From Argyresthia goedartella (lineage: Eukaryota; Arthropoda; Insecta; Lepidoptera; Argyresthiidae), in NCBI GenBank assembly GCA_949825045.1, contig OX463809.1:8521501-8585500 (forward strand): a stretch of DNA of 64,000 nucleotides. Reading direction: 5' to 3'. The notes beneath the pieces were generated by a model. The model saw only the letters and a program-made list of their open reading frames with translations, was not told where the DNA came from and searched no databases. Both the position numbers and the translations under genes were made by a program. Shown one piece after another: positions 57,926 to 64,000 of the stretch (position 1 is its first letter; each line of letters starts with the position of its first letter).

Positions 57926-57933
57926 ACTGTTCT

Positions 57934-57939
57934 AATAAA
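57934..57939 (+). promoter_or_regulatory. Polyadenylation signal of PDZD8
   Basis: AATAAA nine bases after the stop codon. If used, the 3' UTR is very short (about 30 bases). Alternative signals exist at about 58140, where AATAAATAAATAAA repeats occur. Confidence 0.6.
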
Positions 57940-58385
57940 TTAATGTTGAATGGTCGCAGTTTTGTTCGTTTGGATTTTTCTCGCCTTTTTTCCTGCTTGC
58001 CAGAAGCGATAAGCGTTTGTAATTTTATTTTTCGTTGTCAGAATTATTGTCTCACCTTTGCTGTCGAGATTAACTAAATCCAGGGTTATGCTGATCGTAT
58101 CCAGGTTATAGATTCAAATAAGGCATAGATAAATTATGTTAATAAATAAATAAAATAAATAAAAATAAATAAGACAATATAGAATTTTAGGCCAAATATC
58201 TAGGTTACATTTTTTAAATTGTTGTTTGTTAATAGGTTGCTCAATCAGTGACGTCGTGAAGGTAAATAATAGCATCTACGTATGACTCTGCTTCGCAGTA
58301 AGTTCTTAAATTAATAATGTATTAGGAATTGATGCATTCCTATCATATCTAAAACATATGGATTTATGAGACAGTTTTCCATCAC
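57940..58385. other. 3' flank of PDZD8, no gene seen
   Basis: AT-rich, with an AAAT-type microsatellite at about 58141-58170. No supported feature. Confidence 0.4.
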
Positions 58386-58700
58386 CTATTAGTTCGAAAA
58401 CAAACAAATATTTTTTATAGACGGTCAAGTATTTTACCTGAACTGAACATCGCACTTTGTTGCGTAGATATTTTCCAAAATTAATCCGCAATAAAAAATA
58501 GATTGACTGTGAGCGTAAATATAGACCACATATTAGTTCGAAAACAAACAAATTAATTTTATAGACGATCGAGTATTCCAACTACATTCTACACACATGC
58601 TGAATAACCGTGATAACTGAACATCGCACTTTGTTGCGTAGATATTTTCCAAAATTAATCCGTAATAGAAAATAGATTGACTGTGAGCGTATGCTTGTGA
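58386..58700. repeat. Imperfect tandem duplication of about 145-175 bp
   Basis: ATTAGTTCGAAAACAAACAA occurs at about 58388 and 58532, and CTGAACATCGCACTTTGTTG at about 58441 and 58616. ATAGATTGACTGTGAGCGTA ends each copy. The second copy carries about 30 extra bases, which explains the changing offset. Incidental minus-strand frames follow the repeat. Confidence 0.75.
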
Positions 58701-59404
58701 CGTATTTTAGAAATGCACGTGGTAAGTTGTTTGGGTTTAAATGGTTTACCATTTGTTTTTCCATTCCAGAGAGTGAGAGGAAAAGCGCCCTTTCTTGTGA
58801 GTCAGGATTGCCTTCATTAATGTCATCATTATAGGAATGTCAGTGAATTAGATGTGTGCCTAACAAAAGTAACGGTCGTTCTATCTTCTAGTATAAGAAT
58901 AATATTAGAGTATCTGTGATTCTAGTCACAAAAGCAGTCGACATTGAAATTTAAAATAACTCACACCGAAAAACAAGGTCTTTGTTGGAAAATTTCTCAT
59001 TTACTTTCCGTTTCCCTAAAACAAAGAAATTGTATATACACAGCACGAAAAGAGCTTTACGCACTGACTGTTACTGCAATATCAGCGTTAACATATAGAG
59101 TTACGGACTGTTTGATAATCTACCGACTCGAGATCAAGAAACGCAACGAGCAATGAACTGCGTCGAAAGTCCGTATGGAGCAGTTACTGGCTGTGGTCCA
59201 AATTTTCCTGAAATAGCACAAAGGGGCGACCTCAGCTTTCGCGACGGAGAAAAACGAGATTTCTGCTAAATGTCAGCAGACGCTTTACGAAGGGAAAATT
59301 TTGTGCGTCACCCGCCCACCGCATGGCGCTGCGTATGTGTTCGTATATTACATTGTCAATGTAGTTTCGCAGCAGTACCACAGAATACTTAATACTTCAG
59401 CCAT
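58701..59404. other. Intergenic, no feature recognised
   Basis: Only short frames without motifs. Confidence 0.35.
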
Positions 59405-59447
59405 GTTTTCCACATCCACTTGTCTTTCGAAAGTGGATGTGGAAAAC
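59405..59447. repeat. Perfect 17-bp hairpin
   Basis: GTTTTCCACATCCACTT is followed after 9 bases by its exact reverse complement (59431-59447). It lies in otherwise noncoding DNA. Function unknown; it could be a small-RNA precursor stem or the centre of an eroded foldback element. Confidence 0.65.
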
Positions 59448-59910
59448 AACTTTCATTCTTTCTTCTTCTTTATTTATAGGCTCAATGTATTATTGATTCA
59501 CATTCTGAGCCTATTTCTAACGTTGGCTGACTATGCATCAATCAGAGTCAAAGATCCAAAAAAGTTACCTACTCTACTTTTTGCTGGAATTATTATCAGT
59601 CATTTATATTTATTTATTCTTATTTATTTTGTGTCGTAGGTGTGGAAACGCATCATACGGAAACAGATACATATCCACACAAATTAAATGCCGGACGACA
59701 TAGAAAATTGTATGAGTTCATTGCATAATGTTACCTGATGAACGAGATCCACATATATATTAGATAATTAATTAGGTAGTATAGGTAATCTAGTGTTCTA
59801 GCATAGAATAAATTTATAGTTGCAGTCTGTCTTGTTTTTTAATCCAATCACACAAGTTTTGAGAGGTTTCTACCCAGTACGGTATATTGTGTTCAACCCT
59901 GAGGTAATTC

Positions 59911-60045
59911 TGTAGGCAGTTAGGTTCTCGCGTGATGTAATGTAGGCAGTTAGGTTCTCGCGTGATGTAATGTAGGCAGTTAGGTTCTCGCGTGATGTAA
60001 TGTAGGTAGATAGGTTCTCGCGTGATGTAATGTAGGTAGATAGGT
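59911..60045. repeat. 30-bp minisatellite, about 4.5 units
   Basis: Units start TGTAGGCAGTTAGGTTCTCG and end GCGTGATGTAA, at 59911, 59941, 59971 and 60001 with a partial unit at 60031. The last units carry GTAGATAGG instead of GCAGTTAGG. Because 30 is divisible by three, a minus-strand frame reads a ten-residue repeat through it, which is a by-product. Confidence 0.9.
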
Positions 60046-62024
60046 AAAATACAAGTTACGACGATCAAGCACTCTGTTTAATAGCCTTCTTACGCACTTA
60101 AGACAGGAACTAAATCCGATTGGCCTGCAAATAATATCGTAGTTAGGCAGTATAAGTATATTCGGTACGCAATTCGCTATTTATGCAGGAAACGCCAACA
60201 TTAACTAGATATATCTAGATTATAATTTTGTCGGTTGCCATCCAATTATAACAGTTTCTTTATAATTTATTGCTGGACTATCCAGGTTGAGGCCGTTTAA
60301 ATTGTATTAGCATAGCTCGCAAAAATAACGTCCCAGATTTGTCAAGAATGTGCCAAACAGCGAGTTGGTGAATAGATACTTATTAGTGTTAAACTGTGTT
60401 TGTTTATTCTAAATTAACAGATACAAATAGTAGCCACGAGAAGTCCCGGAACAGTTTGGCGAAGTTTCAAGGTTGCGTGCGCGCACGGAACTTTGCGTCT
60501 CAGTTTGGCTAATAGGCGATTGCTTGTGCGTTTATACTACGTAGGTAGGACATGTTTTTCTCGACGTCAACTTGCTTTTCTGACGCAAGTGTTAAATTTG
60601 CTTCTCATAATTTCGTTGCGTCTCCAGTAGTTGACTTAATAAACCTCCCCTTATTTTCACGTGGGTCGAAGGTTGCAGCTCTGACCAACAGTTCATGAGG
60701 TCGTCCCGCATTAAAAAGGTTGTTACGATTAGTCAATAAGCTATAGCCCTTCGAAACCGATTGCCTGTCATGTCTCCTACTCGTAGAATGAGGAAAACCA
60801 ATCAATAGTAGAGACAAATTAGCAAATAACTAACAACAATACCAAACGACTATTACCAAATAGTGGAAACAAATGGCGGTGCTAATTGTCTACTTTCTTG
60901 ACGATTACAAAAGATCACGAAGCGGCAAGGCCGCGAAAATATTAATATTCGCACGAATTTTAATAAATACTTCGTAAAAATCTAATTGCTTTGACGTAGA
61001 GGAAGATACTAAATACTTGCAACGTGTAGGTATATTTAGATAGAGATGGCTCCATAAGTAGAATAATATAAATTGAACGCCAAATTCACAAATGAAATCA
61101 AAAGAATCTTAGTCTAAGTAGATTCACCAATAGGTGTTAGGGGTTAAGGCAGCGAAGCGAATCTTTGGAGATTGCCGCAAGCAAGTACACGTAACGTCAT
61201 TGTTGTTGGCCTCTGGCCCCGTCTGGAGGGGGTAGCGGTAGCGGCTCGTGGGTACAAGAGAGATGCATGCATGGGCGGGAGAGAGAGAGGTGCCACCTGA
61301 CTCATAGGCCAAAAAATCTGGCGAGGGCTGTACCTTCCTACCTACGGAAATCCCCACATTTTATCCGTGAGTGACTGATTTGTCTGTGGCACTGTTAAAA
61401 AAACTGATACTGAAAGACAAGTGAGTCCCGTCCCGTTCATTAGATACCTGTTTGAATATCTGGATCTCACATGCATTCATGGCTGGTTAATTTTGATCAA
61501 TTAGGCTAGTCATTTTATTTATCGATGAAGTCACTTTACTTAGCTACGGATTAGTAATCGATCATAATGATTAGGGTGCATCAGAGTGCTAGCGCAACAA
61601 ATTACAATAAATTGAGCCGTGGAATGCTGACACCCACACGAATCAGGTTGGAAAATTGCACCTATTCGGCCGTCGTCAGCACAACGCTTCCTTTCACATT
61701 GGCCATACAACAATAGTATTCAAAACGAATCATTCGCAATATAATCAGATAACGGTCCGATTCGCAGAGATCACACATTGCCTTCATTGATATCGAAAAC
61801 GTGGTTCACCCAATGCATTGGAAATCCATGTCCTACCTACTCAGGCGCGAAATCCGACCGATCCCCCTTTATGATAGCAATCGAGGGCATACTCTCCCAT
61901 ATATTTTCCGTAAGCTTCCGCGGAGCCACATGCGTCAACTGCGCAGCAGACAGTGCGAGAGGGACAGACGTTTGTTGTTGTTGCCCTCTCTATCTGGCAG
62001 CACGCTTCTTTGTTTTGACGAAGA
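60046..62024. other. Intergenic, upstream of the next gene
   Basis: About 2 kb with no recognised gene or repeat. The last part (from about 61900) becomes GC-richer towards the promoter. Confidence 0.35.
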
Positions 62025-62030
62025 TATAAA
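62025..62030 (+). promoter_or_regulatory. TATA box of the downstream gene
   Basis: TATAAA in the context AAGATATAAAGGC. A start site some 30 bases downstream (about 62055-62060) would give a 5' leader of about 160 bases before the ATG at 62218. The leader ends in repeated CAGTGCAGTGA / TTCAGTGCAGTG words. Confidence 0.5.
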
Positions 62031-62217
62031 GGCTTGCCACTCCCGCGTCGCTCGAATTGAACAGACAACCAGCCGCTGACCAGGCGCCTCGCGTTTCGCT
62101 GCGGTGGATGTTTACATTTCCCCAAATTTATCCCGAAAAAGTGAAAGGGCCTTTATGAGCAAACCTACTTGATCAGTGCAGTGATTACACAGACAGTGCT
62201 AAGGGTTCAGTGCAGTG

Positions 62218-62377
62218 ATGAGGCCCCCCCAGGAGTATGGATCGACGCATTTGCCAGCGGAGGCGGAGGAGCACGACCCCAGGGCTCCGGCTATGATGAT
62301 CTGCGCGCAGCTGGCCGGACGAGCCATCATCAGGGTGGTGGGGAGGTGTGAGGATGCGCAGGAGAACAGCCAACTTG
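62218..62377 (+). CDS. First coding exon of a second host gene (possibly LRRC20-like)
   Basis: 53 codons plus one base, from an ATG in a GTGATGAGG context to a GTGAGT donor. GC-rich like the PDZD8 exons, with a TATA box at a plausible distance. The peptide ends MMICAQLAGRAIIRVVGRCE followed by DAQENSQL, an amphipathic helix such as is found at the start of small leucine-rich-repeat proteins of the LRRC20 type. That identification is tentative because no repeat is inside the window. The remainder lies beyond base 64000 or in unseen exons. Confidence 0.55.
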
Positions 62378-64000
62378 GTGAGTACCTGCATTGTTCTATC
62401 GTTAATGCAGTAAGGCACAGTAAGGGCCGATTGATTGTGTCGTTAACCCAGAGTTAACTAATTAGACCAAACAGATACCTATCTAACTTTTAACTCTGCC
62501 CTTAAAGTACGTGGTGCGGTAGAGCCTCTTCATAGTAGGAAAGACTGAGATGACGTGTATCTAAGTGGAGAAGGTAGATCACTAGGTACAGGCCGATTTT
62601 AGATGAATTAAATAGGTGTGCCTGGAAAAATCGGTTTAGCACAGCTCTCGTTTAGCACAACCCACAATGCGAGACGTAGAAAAATAAAATACACATGTAG
62701 GAACATAATAATAATCAACAATGTTATCGTCTAGTACAGTCATCACCAGCCCTTCTTTGTATTGCATCAACTTGACTAATTTCTTGCATGACGCCTTGAT
62801 TTATTTAAGTAGCATATCTAGTGTTTTCCTAAGCTGACTGTATAAGCATAGGAACTCACCTAATTCCGGCGAAAATTGCATCACAAGATTTGTAGGACAA
62901 AGCACTACTTGCAACACTAACTCATAAATGTCCTCACGATTTTTCTGAAACCGGCGTAGTCCTAAAATAAATAGTTATTTTGATAAATATTTTCTCTTAC
63001 TTCCTGTCGTTCATACCGACTTCATAAATCAAACTCACTAACTAGCTATAACGTCTCCCACATGAAGTGGCAGACAGCCTAGTATATCAGTCGGATATCT
63101 GTTTGATATCGCTTTAACACTTTTGTTTACATCGTTATCTTTGGAACTAACTGCTTAGGTGTGCTAAATTACTAATGTCTTGTCTCACACTACTATAATG
63201 TAATCTCAACGCAATCGGGGCCATAGACCTGAATATTAAAGCCAAACTAGAGTTTCAAATGTTTATGTTAATTAACACATTCATTTAAAATCGTGCCTTA
63301 TGGTTTCCTAATGCTGACTTACCAATGTCCGACCTTCACCCACATCAGATTTATGTACTTAATTCATACATTAATTCGTTAAAATTAGGAAATATTAATT
63401 AAAAATACTTTATGTTTACTTTATATTCGTAAACAGTAACTTGGTCCCTGATTTATTATCGATTGTAACTCAGTTTTTAATTTTATACCAAGATTTTAAT
63501 TTTAAAAGAGTTTTAGAGTTACATATATGTATTTCTCGACTCGCGTTATCATGGCACTCAATTAGCCACGAGGCTATAATTAAAGCCGTTAGTAATAACA
63601 AAAACTCAATCAAAATTTACAACACACGCACGGCATTATTCACAAAACTGGAACAGGTAACGGTGCTGCAGAATTTACGTCACTTCCAGATATTTGTGTA
63701 ATATTACCGGGTGGGCCCGTTTCTAGTTAACAGCTATTGAACTTACCAGTTATTTACAGACATTTTTTCGTGAAAAGTCCGGTCAGACTTGTTACAAACT
63801 GTAGATATCTCAGGACAACATCCTTCATACATAATATTAGGGCTTCACACTAGACTAGCTAGTCTAGATTAACGTTACAAAACAGCATTACCTAACAAAA
63901 CCTGACAGTGAGGAACGTAACGAAGCAGCTATTCAATCAACCATCATCATCATCAATCATTTAACTTTCTCTAGCGATAAACTCTGAAGAAATTACTAAA
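62378..64000. other. First intron of the downstream gene, no feature seen
   Basis: AT-rich DNA to the window edge. No second exon with convincing splice sites was found. The open frame at 63441-63701 has no recognisable motif. Confidence 0.4.

Noticed and set aside
57147..57213. Possible genuine tRNA-Glu(CTC) gene on the minus strand
   Set aside because: A and B boxes and a T stem are present, but the acceptor stem does not pair and the anticodon stem has a mismatch. It is adjacent to a SINE body, so a SINE head is more likely.
59911..60045. CRISPR-like array
   Set aside because: Repeats are contiguous without spacers and the organism is an animal. It is a minisatellite.
59814..60068. Minus-strand protein with a ten-residue repeat
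   Set aside because: Produced by the 30-bp minisatellite, whose unit length is divisible by three. No start context, splice sites or homology.

Overview
This is eukaryotic, almost certainly lepidopteran (moth or butterfly), genomic DNA. The evidence is short GC-rich exons in AT-rich introns, a typical moth SINE near 57.3 kb, 3' ends of moth-type LINEs, and a wide mix of insect transposons (BEL/Pao, piggyBac, P-like, hAT, mariner, Polinton). No prokaryotic features are present.

One host gene runs through most of the window on the + strand. Ten exons between 4437 and 57925 join in consistent phase and encode the C-terminal 648 residues of a PDZD8-type protein: PDZ domain (three exons), C2-like domain, C1 zinc finger (two exons) and C-terminal tail. 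PDZD8 is an ER-anchored lipid-transfer protein of membrane contact sites. Its N-terminal membrane anchor and SMP domain must lie upstream of base 1. A second gene appears to begin near 62.05 kb (TATA box, first coding exon 62218-62377) and continues past the right edge.

The PDZD8 introns hold most of the DNA. From left to right: a decayed LINE with the 3' end of another in front of it (1-4204); a full-length antisense BEL/Pao retrotransposon with 332-bp LTRs and a 5-bp TSD (4917-11840); LINE scraps and a MITE split by one of them (12.2-13.9 kb); a MITE with a 9-bp TSD (15178-15491) and a TA-flanked MITE (16173-16402); then one 37-kb intron (16913-53909). That intron holds a possible recombinase scrap, a LINE 3' end, a non-autonomous LTR element (18606-21046), a LINE (21283-22897), a P/THAP9-like pseudogene, a deleted piggyBac (27283-29153), a 15.3-kb Polinton (30549-45863), a hAT pseudogene, and a foldback element whose right arm was hit by a mariner.

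The Polinton is the most interesting object. It has near-identical terminal inverted repeats, a 6-bp TSD and an almost complete gene set: protein-primed DNA polymerase, packaging ATPase, integrase with chromodomain, cysteine protease, penton-like and major-capsid-like proteins, plus small proteins. Three features stand out. (i) Its virion genes are stacked head-to-tail with three ATGA stop/start overlaps and a perfect A AAA AAC slippery heptamer in front of the protease, which has no start codon of its own. (ii) Two accessory genes look spliced, and in one the start codon is split by the intron. (iii) Each terminus can fold into a long hairpin.
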